From positions 1,999,001 through 2,063,000 of the forward strand of contig NZ_CP091716.1 of assembly GCF_022009635.1 (NCBI RefSeq): a DNA stretch of 64,000 nt, read 5' to 3'. The notes beneath the pieces were generated by a model, which was not told where the DNA came from, searched no databases, and saw nothing but the letters and a program-made list of their open reading frames with translations. Of the stretch, positions 20,739 to 30,543 are shown piece by piece. The stretch comes from Variovorax paradoxus (GTDB taxonomy: Bacteria; Pseudomonadota; Gammaproteobacteria; Burkholderiales; Burkholderiaceae_C). How positions within the stretch are numbered: position 1 is the stretch's first letter; every line of letters starts with the position of its first letter. The position numbers were made by a program, and so were the translations under genes.

Positions 20739-21599
20739 ATGGCTACCTTCATCGATACCCACTGCCACCTCGACGCGCACGAATTCGGTGCCGAGATGCC
20801 CGCCATACGCGCCCGCGCGGCCGGGCTGGGCGTGGCGATGTGCGTCATTCCGGCGGTGGGGGCCTTCAATTTCCAGACCGTGCGCGAGCTGGCCCACCGG
20901 CAGGGAGACGCCTACGCGCTGGGCATCCACCCGCTGTGCACCGGTGCGGCCGCCGACGCCGATCTCGAGGCGCTCGACGCCGAACTGAGCGCGCGGCGCG
21001 ACGATCCCCGGCTGGTGGCGGTTGGCGAGATCGGGCTCGACTATTTCGTCGAAGGCCTCGATGCCGACCGGCAGGAGCGCTTCTTTCACACTCAGTTGCA
21101 ACTGGCACGCAAGCACGGGTTACCCATACTCATCCACGTGCGGCGCTCGGTCGACAAGGTGCTCAAGCATCTGCGGCAAACCGCGGGCGGCAAGCCGTGG
21201 CTGGGCATTGCCCATGCGTTCAACGGCAGCGAGCAGCAGGCCGGCGCGTGCATCGCGCTCGGGCTGAAGCTGGGCTTCGGCGGCGCGGTGACCTTCGAGC
21301 GTGCGCTGCAGCTGCGGCGGCTGGCGGCGAGCCTGCCGATCGAATCGATCGTGATGGAGACGGATGCACCCGACATCCAGCCGCACTGGCTCTACCGCAC
21401 CCAGGCCCAGCGCGACGCCGGCCAGCCGCAGGGCCGCAACGAGCCCGGCGAACTGCCGCGCATTGCCGAAGTGGTGGCCGGCCTGCGGGGCATCGGCATC
21501 GAGGAACTGGCCTTGGCCACCACGCGGAATGCGCTCGAAGTGCTGCCGCGGCTACAAAGTCTGATGGCCTTGTCGGAACGCGCGCCGCACCTCGCGTAG
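20739..21599 (+). CDS. TatD-family metal-dependent hydrolase
   Basis: A 286-residue TIM-barrel hydrolase of the TatD family, cytoplasmic DNases or D-aminoacyl hydrolases. All metal-ligand motifs are present: FIDTHCHLD at the N-terminus, GEIGLDYF, ILIHVRRS, IAHAFNGS and METDAPDIQP. It is divergent from the protease gene, with 88 bp between them. The start MATFIDTHCHLD is standard. The exact substrate is not predictable; close relatives are annotated as TatD or YjjV. No partner genes lie next to it. Confidence 0.93.
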   Translation: MATFIDTHCHLDAHEFGAEMPAIRARAAGLGVAMCVIPAVGAFNFQTVRELAHRQGDAYALGIHPLCTGAAADADLEALDAELSARRDDPRLVAVGEIGLDYFVEGLDADRQERFFHTQLQLARKHGLPILIHVRRSVDKVLKHLRQTAGGKPWLGIAHAFNGSEQQAGACIALGLKLGFGGAVTFERALQLRRLAASLPIESIVMETDAPDIQPHWLYRTQAQRDAGQPQGRNEPGELPRIAEVVAGLRGIGIEELALATTRNALEVLPRLQSLMALSERAPHLA

Positions 21600-21730
21600 G
21601 CCAATGTCCCGACCTGCATTCGTGTGTGCAGAGGTTGCAGATTTGCTGTCATCCTCGGGGTTCGCTAGCTCGTTGCTAGACCAGTGGCAAGCAAGTCACT
21701 GCTAAAACTTCATCCAACAAGGAGCCTTTC

Positions 21731-22156
21731 ATGACCACGTCTTTCATTCGCACCATGCCCGTCGTCCTCGCGCTGGCGCTCGCCTCCATCGGCGTGTCGG
21801 CCGTGGCTCAGACCGCGGCCCCGGCGACCGCCGAGCCGAGCACCACCGAAAAGGTGAAGGAAGCCGGCAAGGACGCCGTGAACGCCACCGAGCGCGGCGC
21901 GGAGAAGGCCTACGATGCCACCAAGCGCACGACCAAGAAGGCCGTGAACGCCACCGAAAACGGCACGAAGAAGGCATGGAACGCCACCAAGCGCACCACC
22001 AAGAAGGCCACCAACGCCACCAAGAATGCAGCCGCCAAGACCGGCGATGCCGTCGAGAACGCCGGCCACAAGACGGCCGACGGCATGCGTTCCACCGGCA
22101 AGGCCATCGGCGAGAAGATCCCCGGCACGGCCGAGAACGAAGCCGCCAAGAAGTAA
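21731..22156 (+). CDS. Secreted lysine/alanine/threonine-rich protein with 11-residue repeats
   Basis: A 141-residue protein with a Sec signal peptide (about 1-27, ending VSAVAQT). The mature part is an array of eight 11-residue units (residues 40-127) such as DATKRTTKKAV and NATENGTKKAW, rich in Lys, Ala and Thr, very basic and with no cysteine. An 11-residue period is the hallmark of LEA group 3-like and other surface-lying amphipathic helices. A desiccation, envelope or polyanion-binding role is possible but unproven. The start has AAGGAG 6 nt ahead, and a terminator with a TTCG loop follows, so it is a single-gene transcript. Confidence 0.85.
   Translation: MTTSFIRTMPVVLALALASIGVSAVAQTAAPATAEPSTTEKVKEAGKDAVNATERGAEKAYDATKRTTKKAVNATENGTKKAWNATKRTTKKATNATKNAAAKTGDAVENAGHKTADGMRSTGKAIGEKIPGTAENEAAKK
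21848..22111 (+). repeat. 33-bp tandem repeats encoding 11-residue units
   Basis: Eight in-frame 33-bp units. Units two and four (DATKRTTKKAV, NATKRTTKKAT) are almost identical, and units one and three (NATERGAEKAY, NATENGTKKAW) resemble each other, so a 66-bp double unit seems to have been duplicated. The last units are more diverged. Changes in copy number between strains would be expected. Confidence 0.85.
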
Positions 22157-22200
22157 GTACCGGCAAGTACCGGGCCTTCGGGCTCCGGCCCTCGCGAAAG

Positions 22201-22222
22201 AACCCGCTTCGGCGGGTTTTTT
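22201..22222 (+). terminator. Rho-independent terminator after the 11-mer repeat gene
   Basis: AACCCGC-TTCG-GCGGGTT forms a 7-bp stem with a stable TTCG tetraloop, followed by a run of T. It lies 44 bp after the stop of the repeat-protein gene. Confidence 0.9.
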
Positions 22223-22319
22223 CATGGCCGCTCGCCGGCGGGGCGGTGGTGTGCTGGCAGTCAGGTGACGGCGCTATGTTGTCGAAGTCTGCTTCTCGTC
22301 GAAAAGGATGGAGAAGGAT

Positions 22320-23141
22320 ATGGCTCACTCCAGCGCCTCGCAAGTCGTACGGCAAATTCTCGAGGGGCCGGTCACTCGGCCGGCACTGCTGCGCTGGCGC
22401 CGCCAGCAGTTCTTTTCCGAGGCGGGTTTCGGCAACTACTTCGGCGTGTTCGCGGACTTTGCGCAGGCGCGCGACTGGCTGCCCGCCAGCCCGGAATTCG
22501 ACCACGCGGCCCTGGCGGCCGAGTACGTGGATGTGCGCACGAAGCGCGTGTTTGCCTACGACTACCCGGTGATGTGGTGGCTGGAGCGCGCATTCAGGGA
22601 CGGCGCCACCAAGGTGCTCGACCTCGGCGGCTCGGTGGGCGTGCACTTCTATGCCTATCGCCGCTATTTCCAGATGCCTCATGGCTTGTCATGGCGCGTC
22701 GTCGACGTGCCGGCCATCGCCGCCATCGGGCGGGACATGGCCGGCCAGGTCGGGTCCGATGCCGCGGCACTGAGTTTTTCCGACGACATGGAGCAGGCCC
22801 TGGGCGGTGGCGACGACATCTGGATCGCCGCAGGCTCGCTGCAGTACTTCGAAATTTCGCGTCCCGGCGACCTGCTGCGGCGAAGCCGGGTGCGGCCACG
22901 GCATATCCTGCTGAACAAGCTCCCGATCCATGACGGCGAGGACTACGTCACGGCGCAGAACATCGGCGCCGGCTGCTTCGCGCCGGTGCAGGTCTACAAC
23001 CGGCAGCGCTTCGTGAAAGAGGTCGAGGCACTGGGCTACGCCTTGCGCGACCAGTGGCAGGTTCTCGAGCGCTCCTTGCACTTGCCGGGCTTTCCCGAGC
23101 GCTGCGTTCCGACCTTCAGCGGCATGTACTTCTCGCGCTGA
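22320..23141 (+). CDS. Putative methyltransferase, TIGR04325-like
   Basis: A 273-residue protein with a Rossmann-type glycine motif (KVLDLGGSVGVHFYAYRRY), a WRVVDVPA strand and IWIAAGSLQYFE, ending VPTFSGMYFSR. This pattern fits the TIGR04325 putative methyltransferase family, whose members usually lie in polysaccharide or lipopolysaccharide clusters. Here no glycan genes are near. I prefer the ATG at 22320 (MAHSSASQV), which has GGAGAAGG at proper distance; an ATG at 22308 is also possible. Substrate unknown. Confidence 0.75.
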   Translation: MAHSSASQVVRQILEGPVTRPALLRWRRQQFFSEAGFGNYFGVFADFAQARDWLPASPEFDHAALAAEYVDVRTKRVFAYDYPVMWWLERAFRDGATKVLDLGGSVGVHFYAYRRYFQMPHGLSWRVVDVPAIAAIGRDMAGQVGSDAAALSFSDDMEQALGGGDDIWIAAGSLQYFEISRPGDLLRRSRVRPRHILLNKLPIHDGEDYVTAQNIGAGCFAPVQVYNRQRFVKEVEALGYALRDQWQVLERSLHLPGFPERCVPTFSGMYFSR

Positions 23142-23180
23142 GAAATCCCCTCGCATGCGGGCGGTGGCACGATACCGCCC

Positions 23181-23714
23181 ATGAAGCTTTCCGTCGCACC
23201 CGATGCCGCCGACAGCGCCGTGCTCACCGGCCTGCAGCCCATCGTTTCGCCAAAGACCGTCGTACTCATCCTCGGCAGCTTCCCCGGGGTCAAGTCGCTC
23301 GAGCGGCAGCAGTACTATGCACACCCTCAAAACCAGTTCTGGAAGATCCTGCAAGCCGTGTGGCCCGACATTCCCCTTCCCTCGGGCGCCGACAGCTACG
23401 GGTCGCGCTGCCGGTGGCTGCTCGATCGCGGCCTGGGCGTGTGGGACGTGTATGCCTCTTGCGAGCGCGAAGGCAGTCTCGACTCCGCCATCCGCGCGCC
23501 GGTGGCGAACGACATCGCCGGACTGCATCTGCCCAAGCTCGCGGCCATCGCCCATAACGGCGGCGAGAGCTTCAAGCATGCACGCCACACGCGCACGCTC
23601 GGCGTGCCGGTCTACCAGCTGCCTTCCACCAGTCCCGCCAACGCGTCGTGGAGCTTCGAGCGCAAGCTCGCTGCCTGGCGCGAGGTCCTGGCCGCCCACA
23701 ATCTAGTCGTCTGA
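23181..23714 (+). CDS. DNA-deoxyinosine (hypoxanthine) glycosylase, UDG superfamily
   Basis: A 177-residue DNA repair enzyme of UDG family 6, which removes hypoxanthine formed by deamination of adenine. The family signature is clear: VLILGSFPGVKSLERQQYYAHPQNQFW at residues 28-54, and the C-terminal LPSTSPANASWSFERKLAAW holds the second active-site motif. Typical members are 160-180 residues. Its TGA overlaps the ATG of the next gene by 1 nt (TGATG), so translation is coupled to the spermidine-synthase-like gene, with no evident functional link. Confidence 0.85.
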   Translation: MKLSVAPDAADSAVLTGLQPIVSPKTVVLILGSFPGVKSLERQQYYAHPQNQFWKILQAVWPDIPLPSGADSYGSRCRWLLDRGLGVWDVYASCEREGSLDSAIRAPVANDIAGLHLPKLAAIAHNGGESFKHARHTRTLGVPVYQLPSTSPANASWSFERKLAAWREVLAAHNLVV

Positions 23715-24495
23715 TGGCATCGAGCAAAACCCCCGTCTCTCTTCCCGAAGTCAATTTCTCCGACTGGGGCGATATCCGTTATCTGCACCTGGGCACCGAA
23801 TGGGTCCAGGGCTCCATGAAGATCGACGCGCCCTTCGAGATCGAGCTCGAGTACGTGCAGCGCATGATGGCCTGGCTGCTGTTCGCCGACGGCAAGACCG
23901 TGGCCAGCCGCCACGCGATGCAACTGGGCCTCGGCGCGGCCACGCTCACCAAGTTCAGCCGCAAGATCCTGCGCATGCGCACCACCGCGATCGAGCTCAA
24001 CCCGCAGGTGGTGTCGGCCTGCCGCGGCTGGTTCAAGCTGCCGGCCGACGACCCGAAGCTGCGCGTGGTGATCGCCGATGCCGCGGCCGAAATCCGCAAG
24101 CCCGAATGGCACGGCACGGTCGACGCGCTGCAGGTCGACCTGTACGACCACGAGGCCGCGGCGCCCGTGCTCGACAGCGAAGACTTCTATGCCGACTGCC
24201 GCGCGCTGCTCACCGATGACGGTTGCATGACCGTCAACCTTTTCGGCCGCTCGTCGAGCTACGAGCGCAGCCTCGAGAAGATCGCGAATGCCTTCGGCGA
24301 GGATGCCGTGTGGGCCTTCAAGCCGACGCGCGAAGGCAACACGGTGGTGCTTGCGCAGCGCACACCGAGCCGCCCGAAGCGCGAGGTGCTTGCCGAGCGC
24401 GCCCAAACGATCCAGACTCGATGGGGCTTGCCCGCGCCCAAATGGTTGCGGGTGTTCAAACCCCAGAACTCGACACTCACCCGAACCACCGGCTC

Positions 24496-24499
<4 letters not shown>
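23714..24499 (+). CDS. Spermidine synthase-like protein
   Basis: A 261-residue protein with the polyamine synthase/SAM-fold architecture: an N-terminal beta segment (GDIRYLHLGTEWVQGSMKI), the nucleotide-binding strand MQLGLGAATLTKF, an acidic strand end AIELNPQVV, and DALQVDLYDHEA. The GGGDG motif of true spermidine synthases is absent, so aminopropyl transfer is not assured; it may be a methyltransferase-like relative. The ATG is coupled to the glycosylase stop by 1 nt and its own stop overlaps the next ATG by 4 nt. Confidence 0.8.
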
Positions 24500-26292
<1,793 letters not shown>

Positions 26293-26309
26293 GCTATAGG
26301 GCCGCCCCC

Positions 26310-26401
26310 AAAGGACGGTCAAGGACCTTGAGGCCTTTCGGGTTATCCCTAGTCCTCCGGTTAGTGGAACCCACATCAGCCTGACCAGAGGCTGACTCCA
26401 C
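26310..26401 (+). other. Two consecutive stem-loops in the tctB leader
   Basis: The 145-bp gap before tctB holds two strong dyads. The first is AAAGG/CCTTT (26310-26314/26334-26338) around TCAAGG-A-CCTTGA (26319-26331). The second is GTGGA/TCCAC (26364-26368/26397-26401) around TCAGCCT/AGGCTGA (26376-26395). Neither is followed by a T run. They could be RNA structures in the leader or the end of the upstream transcript. Function unknown. Confidence 0.5.
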
Positions 26402-26437
26402 AATCGCCTCCATCGAAAATGTTCGAGGAGATCGGTT

Positions 26438-26926
26438 GTGAAAATCAAAAGTCAGAAAGACTTTTTCTCGGGTCTGATGTTCACGGTTGTGGGTGTGGCG
26501 TTCGCATGGGGCGCCACCACTTACAGCGTGGGCAGCGGCGCCCGCATGGGTCCGGGTTATTTCCCGTTGATGCTGGGCATCCTCATGGCCCTCATCGGCC
26601 TGGGGATCATGTTCAGCGGGCTCACCGTTGAAACCAACGACGGCGAAAAGATCGGCAAGTGGGCCTGGAAGCAGGTGGTGTTCATCCTGGGCGCCAACCT
26701 CGCATTCGGCATCCTGCTCGGCGGCCTGCCGAGCATCGGCGTGCCGGCCATGGGCATGATCATCGCCATCTACGCGCTGGTGCTCATCTCGAGTCTCGCG
26801 GGCAACGAGTTCGACCTGAAGAAGGTGCTCGCTCTCGCGACTGTCCTGGCCGTGGGCAGCTACGTTGCATTCATCTGGGCGCTGAAGCTCCAGATCCAGG
26901 TCTGGCCGACCTTCATCACCGGCTGA
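26438..26926 (+). CDS. tctB: Tripartite tricarboxylate transporter small membrane subunit TctB
   Basis: The small, four-helix inner-membrane subunit of a TTT-family transporter, 162 residues. It begins at a GTG (VKIKSQKDFFSGLMF), supported by GAGGAG 7 nt before it; the motif GSGARMGPGYFPLMLGILMALIG is diagnostic of TctB. It lies 19 bp before tctA. The matching periplasmic binding protein is probably the Bug-type gene at 29547, separated by a divergent LysR gene. The carboxylate carried is not predictable. Confidence 0.93.
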   Translation: MKIKSQKDFFSGLMFTVVGVAFAWGATTYSVGSGARMGPGYFPLMLGILMALIGLGIMFSGLTVETNDGEKIGKWAWKQVVFILGANLAFGILLGGLPSIGVPAMGMIIAIYALVLISSLAGNEFDLKKVLALATVLAVGSYVAFIWALKLQIQVWPTFITG

Positions 26927-26945
26927 GAAGAAAGCTGCTCACATC

Positions 26946-28457
26946 ATGGAATTGGTTGAACACCTCTCGATGGGTTTTGGCGTTGCCTTTACCTTCACCA
27001 ACCTGCTGTACTGCCTGGTCGGCTGTATTCTGGGCACGCTGATCGGCGTGCTCCCCGGCATCGGCCCGGTCGCGACCATCGCGATGCTGCTGCCCGCCAC
27101 CTACGCGCTGCCGCCCGTGTCGGCACTGATCATGCTGGCCGGCATCTACTACGGCGCGCAGTACGGCGGCTCCACCACCGCGATTCTGGTGAACCTGCCT
27201 GGCGAATCCTCGTCGGTGGTGACCGTGATCGACGGCTACCAGATGGCGCGCAAGGGCCGTGCGGGCCCGGCACTCGCGGCAGCGGGCCTGGGCTCGTTCT
27301 TCGCGGGTTGCGTGGGTACGCTGATCCTGGCTGCTTTCGCACCGCCGCTCACCGAGCTGGCCTTCAAGTTCGGCCCGGCCGAGTACTTCTCGCTGATGAT
27401 CCTGGGCCTGATCGGCGCCGTGGTGCTGGCTTCGGGCTCGCTGCTCAAGGCCATCGCGATGATCGTGCTGGGCCTGCTGCTCGGCCTGGTCGGCACCGAC
27501 GTGAACTCGGGCGTGGCGCGCTACAGCTTCGACATTCCGGAGCTGACCGACGGCATCGGCTTCGTGGCCATCGCCATGGGCGTGTTCGGCTACGGTGAAA
27601 TCATCGCCAACCTCTCGCGTCCGGACGACGAGCGCGAAGTGTTCACCGCCAAGGTCTCGGGCCTGTTCCCGACCAAGGAAGACTTCAAGCGCATGACGCC
27701 CGCCGTGCTGCGTGGCACCGCGCTGGGTTCGGCACTGGGCATCCTGCCCGGCGGCGGCGCACTGCTGGCGGCCTTCGCGGCCTACACCATCGAGAAGAAG
27801 ACCAAGCTGAAGCCGGGCGAAGTGCCCTTCGGCAAGGGCAACATCCGCGGCGTGGCGGCTCCCGAGTCGGCCAACAACGCCGGTGCGCAGACCTCCTTCA
27901 TCCCGCTGCTGACGCTGGGCATTCCGCCCAACGCCGTGATGGCGCTGATGGTGGGTGCGATGACCATCCACAACATCCAGCCCGGCCCGCAGGTGATGAC
28001 CAGCAACCCGGAACTGTTCTGGGGCCTGATCGCCTCGATGTGGATCGGCAACGCGATGCTGATCATCCTGAACCTGCCGCTGATCGGCATGTGGATCAAG
28101 CTGCTGTCGGTGCCCTACAAGTACCTGTTCCCGGCCATCGTGCTGTTCTGCGCGATCGGCGTGTACTCGACCAACAACAACACCTTCGACGTGTGGATGG
28201 TGGGCATCTTCGGTCTGGTGGGCTACATGTTCTTCAAGCTCGGATGCGAACCCGCGCCGCTGCTGCTGGGCTTCATCCTGGGCCCGATGATGGAAGAGAA
28301 CCTGCGCCGCTCGCTGCTGCTGTCGCGTGGCGACTGGAGCGTGTTCGTCACGCGTCCGCTGTCGGCGGGCCTGCTGGCCGCCGCCGCGCTGCTGCTGATC
28401 ATCGTGCTGCTGCCCGCAGTCAAATCAAAGCGTGAAGAAGCCTTCGTCGAGGACTGA
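26946..28457 (+). CDS. tctA: Tripartite tricarboxylate transporter large membrane subunit TctA
   Basis: The large, roughly twelve-helix subunit, 503 residues. Family markers are GTLIGVLPGIGPVATIAMLLP near the N-terminus, the segment IYYGAQYGGSTTAILVNLPGE and a second inverted-repeat copy GILPGGGALLAAF with IPLLTLGIPPNAVMALMVGA. It uses the proton or sodium gradient to import a carboxylate delivered by a Bug-type binding protein. A terminator with a TTCG loop follows directly, so tctBA forms a two-gene transcript apart from the binding-protein unit further on. Confidence 0.96.
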   Translation: MELVEHLSMGFGVAFTFTNLLYCLVGCILGTLIGVLPGIGPVATIAMLLPATYALPPVSALIMLAGIYYGAQYGGSTTAILVNLPGESSSVVTVIDGYQMARKGRAGPALAAAGLGSFFAGCVGTLILAAFAPPLTELAFKFGPAEYFSLMILGLIGAVVLASGSLLKAIAMIVLGLLLGLVGTDVNSGVARYSFDIPELTDGIGFVAIAMGVFGYGEIIANLSRPDDEREVFTAKVSGLFPTKEDFKRMTPAVLRGTALGSALGILPGGGALLAAFAAYTIEKKTKLKPGEVPFGKGNIRGVAAPESANNAGAQTSFIPLLTLGIPPNAVMALMVGAMTIHNIQPGPQVMTSNPELFWGLIASMWIGNAMLIILNLPLIGMWIKLLSVPYKYLFPAIVLFCAIGVYSTNNNTFDVWMVGIFGLVGYMFFKLGCEPAPLLLGFILGPMMEENLRRSLLLSRGDWSVFVTRPLSAGLLAAAALLLIIVLLPAVKSKREEAFVED

Positions 28458-28485
28458 TCCAGTCTCCGCGCTTCATTGAAATCGA

Positions 28486-28508
28486 CGGCACCTTCGGGTG
28501 CCGTTTTT
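28486..28508 (+). terminator. Rho-independent terminator after tctA
   Basis: CGGCACC-TTCG-GGTGCCG followed by five T residues, 28 bp after the tctA stop. The convergent LysR gene ends just beyond it, so it may also limit antisense reading. Confidence 0.93.
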
Positions 28509-28523
28509 CATTGGCGGGCCGGT

Positions 28524-29450
28524 TCAGGCCTTCGCCGCCCGCGGCGGTTTCATGTGCTGCCGCGCCATCGCCAGGAAAGCCATCGCCGCCGGGCTCAGCG
28601 GATGCTTGGCCAGCCGTATGGCGACCACCGGGTATTCGAGCGTGGGCCGCGTCACGGCCACGGCGCGCAGGTTGGCCGGCATCAGCACTTCCACATAGCG
28701 CGGCGCCAGCGCCACGCCCGCGCCCGCCTGGATCAGTCCGAACGCGGTCGACAGCATCGACACGTGGTGCACCACATGGGGATAGACGTTGGCCGCGCTC
28801 GCGAGCTGGCGGCTCACGGCGCGCCAGACGTTGGCGTCGGGGTTGACGTGGATGAAGGGCAGCCCCTCCAGGTGGCGGGCCTCGACCGTGGCGTGTTGCG
28901 CCAGCGGATGGTCGTCGCGCACGAACAGCGCCATGCGTTCGGAGAACAGCGGCTCGGTCGCGAGTTCGGAATGCTTCTGACCGATGTCCGAGCCGAAGCC
29001 CAGGTCGGCCTCCTGCGAGAGGATGCGCGAGATCATCTGCTCGGCCGTGCTGTCGAGCAGGGTGGTCGCGAGCGTCGGGTGCTTCTGCGAGAAGCGGCCG
29101 AGCAGCGGCGGCAGCAGGGCACCGGCCGTGAGATGGCCCACCGCCAGCACGATGCGGCCTTCGCGCAGCTGCGACTGCGAGCGGCAGGCGCCCACGGATT
29201 CGTCGATCAGCCGCAGCGCGCGCACGGCGGTGTCGACCATCATCTGGCCCGCGTTGGTCATGCGGATGCGGCGCCCGCGCACCACCAGCGGCTGCGCCAG
29301 TTCTTCCTCCAGCCGCTTGATCAGGTGGCTGATGGCCGGCTGGGTGAGCTGAAGCGCCTCGGCCGCCAGGGTGAAGCTGCCTGTTTCGGCCACGGCCGTC
29401 AGCGCCCGCAACTGCTGCAGCGAAATCTCTTCAGCGGCGCCTCTTGTCAT
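28524..29450 (-). CDS. LysR-family regulator next to the tricarboxylate transporter genes
   Basis: A 308-residue LysR protein with an N-terminal winged helix (LQQLRALTAVAETGSFTLAAEALQLTQPAISHLIKRLEEEL) and a two-lobe effector domain. It is convergent with tctA and divergent from the Bug binding-protein gene, so it likely controls the latter and its own synthesis through the dyad at 29456-29473. The Bug/GGT unit would then respond to the carboxylate or glutamyl compound it imports (inference). Confidence 0.92.
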   Translation of the reverse strand: MTRGAAEEISLQQLRALTAVAETGSFTLAAEALQLTQPAISHLIKRLEEELAQPLVVRGRRIRMTNAGQMMVDTAVRALRLIDESVGACRSQSQLREGRIVLAVGHLTAGALLPPLLGRFSQKHPTLATTLLDSTAEQMISRILSQEADLGFGSDIGQKHSELATEPLFSERMALFVRDDHPLAQHATVEARHLEGLPFIHVNPDANVWRAVSRQLASAANVYPHVVHHVSMLSTAFGLIQAGAGVALAPRYVEVLMPANLRAVAVTRPTLEYPVVAIRLAKHPLSPAAMAFLAMARQHMKPPRAAKA

Positions 29451-29455
29451 AAGCG

Positions 29456-29473
29456 TTACTCATAGTTGAATAA
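29456..29473. promoter_or_regulatory. Candidate LysR binding dyad
   Basis: TTACTC-N6-GAATAA is an imperfect dyad (one mismatch) in the 96-bp gap between the LysR gene and the Bug gene, and holds a T-N11-A pair (29460/29472). A direct repeat ATAAGCG stands at 29449 and 29470, exactly 21 bp apart. Either could be part of the LysR site. Confidence 0.4.
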
Positions 29474-29546
29474 GCGAAATTATCTGGCTTGATGCACCGC
29501 TGCTGCATAGCATCCTTTTTTCTTCCACAGGCACAGAATTCCGCAC

Positions 29547-30518
29547 ATGAAACGCCTCCGCTTCCTCCAGGTGCTTGCCGTTGCGCTCGGCATGGCCGCG
29601 TCTTCCGCCGCCCTGGCCCAGGGCTATCCGAACAAGCCGATCCGCCTGATCGTGCCGTTCCCGGCGGCCGGTGCCACCGACCTGTTCGCGCGCACGCTGG
29701 GACAGAAGATGAGCGAGAAGCTCGGCACCACCCTGGTGGTCGACAACAAGCCCGGCGCCGGCGGCGCCATCGGCTCCGACCAGGCCGCCAAGGCCGCGCC
29801 CGACGGCTACACCATCCTGCTGGCCACCACCAGCACGCACTCCATCGGCCCGGCCATCAACAAGCTGCCCTACGACACGGTGCGCGACTTCACGCCCATC
29901 GCCCACGTGGGCGACGCGGCCAGCATCATGCTGGTGCCGGTGAACTCCCCGGCCAAGACGGTGCGCGAGTGGATCGACTACGCCAAGAAGAACCCCGGCA
30001 AGCTCAACTACGCATCGAGCGGCAACGGCACCATCGTGCAGCTCACGGCGGAACTGTTCAAGGCGCAGGCCGGCGTGTTCGTCACGCACATTCCCTACAA
30101 GGGCACGGCGCTGGCCATTCCCGACCTGATCAGCGGCAAGGTCGACGTGCTGTTCGACTCGCTGCCCACCGGCATGCCGCACGTGCGCGACGGCCGCCTG
30201 CGCGCGCTGGGTGTGACCTCGCTCAAGCGCAGCCCGCTGGCGCCCGAGCTGCCGCCCATTGCCGACACGCTGCCGGGCTACGAGTCGAACACCTGGTTCG
30301 GCTTCTACGGTCCGAAGAACCTGCCGGCGGACATCGTTGCGAAGATCAACAAGGCCGCGAACGACTCGCTGGCCGACCCCGAAGTGAAGGAAAAGCTCGC
30401 GCGCCTGGGCATCGAGCCCGCCGCGCCGGGCACGCCCGATCAGTTCGCAAAAATGGTGGCCATTGATGCCGCCAAGTGGAAAAAGATCGTCGTGGATCGC
30501 AAGATCACCAACGAATAA
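29547..30518 (+). CDS. Bug-family periplasmic binding protein (TctC-like)
   Basis: A 323-residue tripartite tricarboxylate binding receptor. The signal peptide (about 1-25, ending SAALAQ) precedes GYPNKPIRLIVPFPAAGATDLFARTLG, the typical Bug start, with PGAGGAIGSDQAAKAAPDGYT and the IAHVGDAASIMLV segment. Such proteins deliver a carboxylate to TctAB. It is the first gene of a plus-strand unit with a gamma-glutamyltransferase 25 bp on, which points to a gamma-glutamyl compound or a product of that enzyme as ligand (inference). Regulation probably by the divergent LysR gene. Confidence 0.94.
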   Translation: MKRLRFLQVLAVALGMAASSAALAQGYPNKPIRLIVPFPAAGATDLFARTLGQKMSEKLGTTLVVDNKPGAGGAIGSDQAAKAAPDGYTILLATTSTHSIGPAINKLPYDTVRDFTPIAHVGDAASIMLVPVNSPAKTVREWIDYAKKNPGKLNYASSGNGTIVQLTAELFKAQAGVFVTHIPYKGTALAIPDLISGKVDVLFDSLPTGMPHVRDGRLRALGVTSLKRSPLAPELPPIADTLPGYESNTWFGFYGPKNLPADIVAKINKAANDSLADPEVKEKLARLGIEPAAPGTPDQFAKMVAIDAAKWKKIVVDRKITNE

Positions 30519-30543
30519 AGAAGAGAAAGAAGAGCACGCTCAA

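Noticed and set aside
21848..22111. CRISPR-like array suggested by regular repeats
   Set aside because: Repeats are directly adjacent 33-bp coding units with no spacers and no cas genes.
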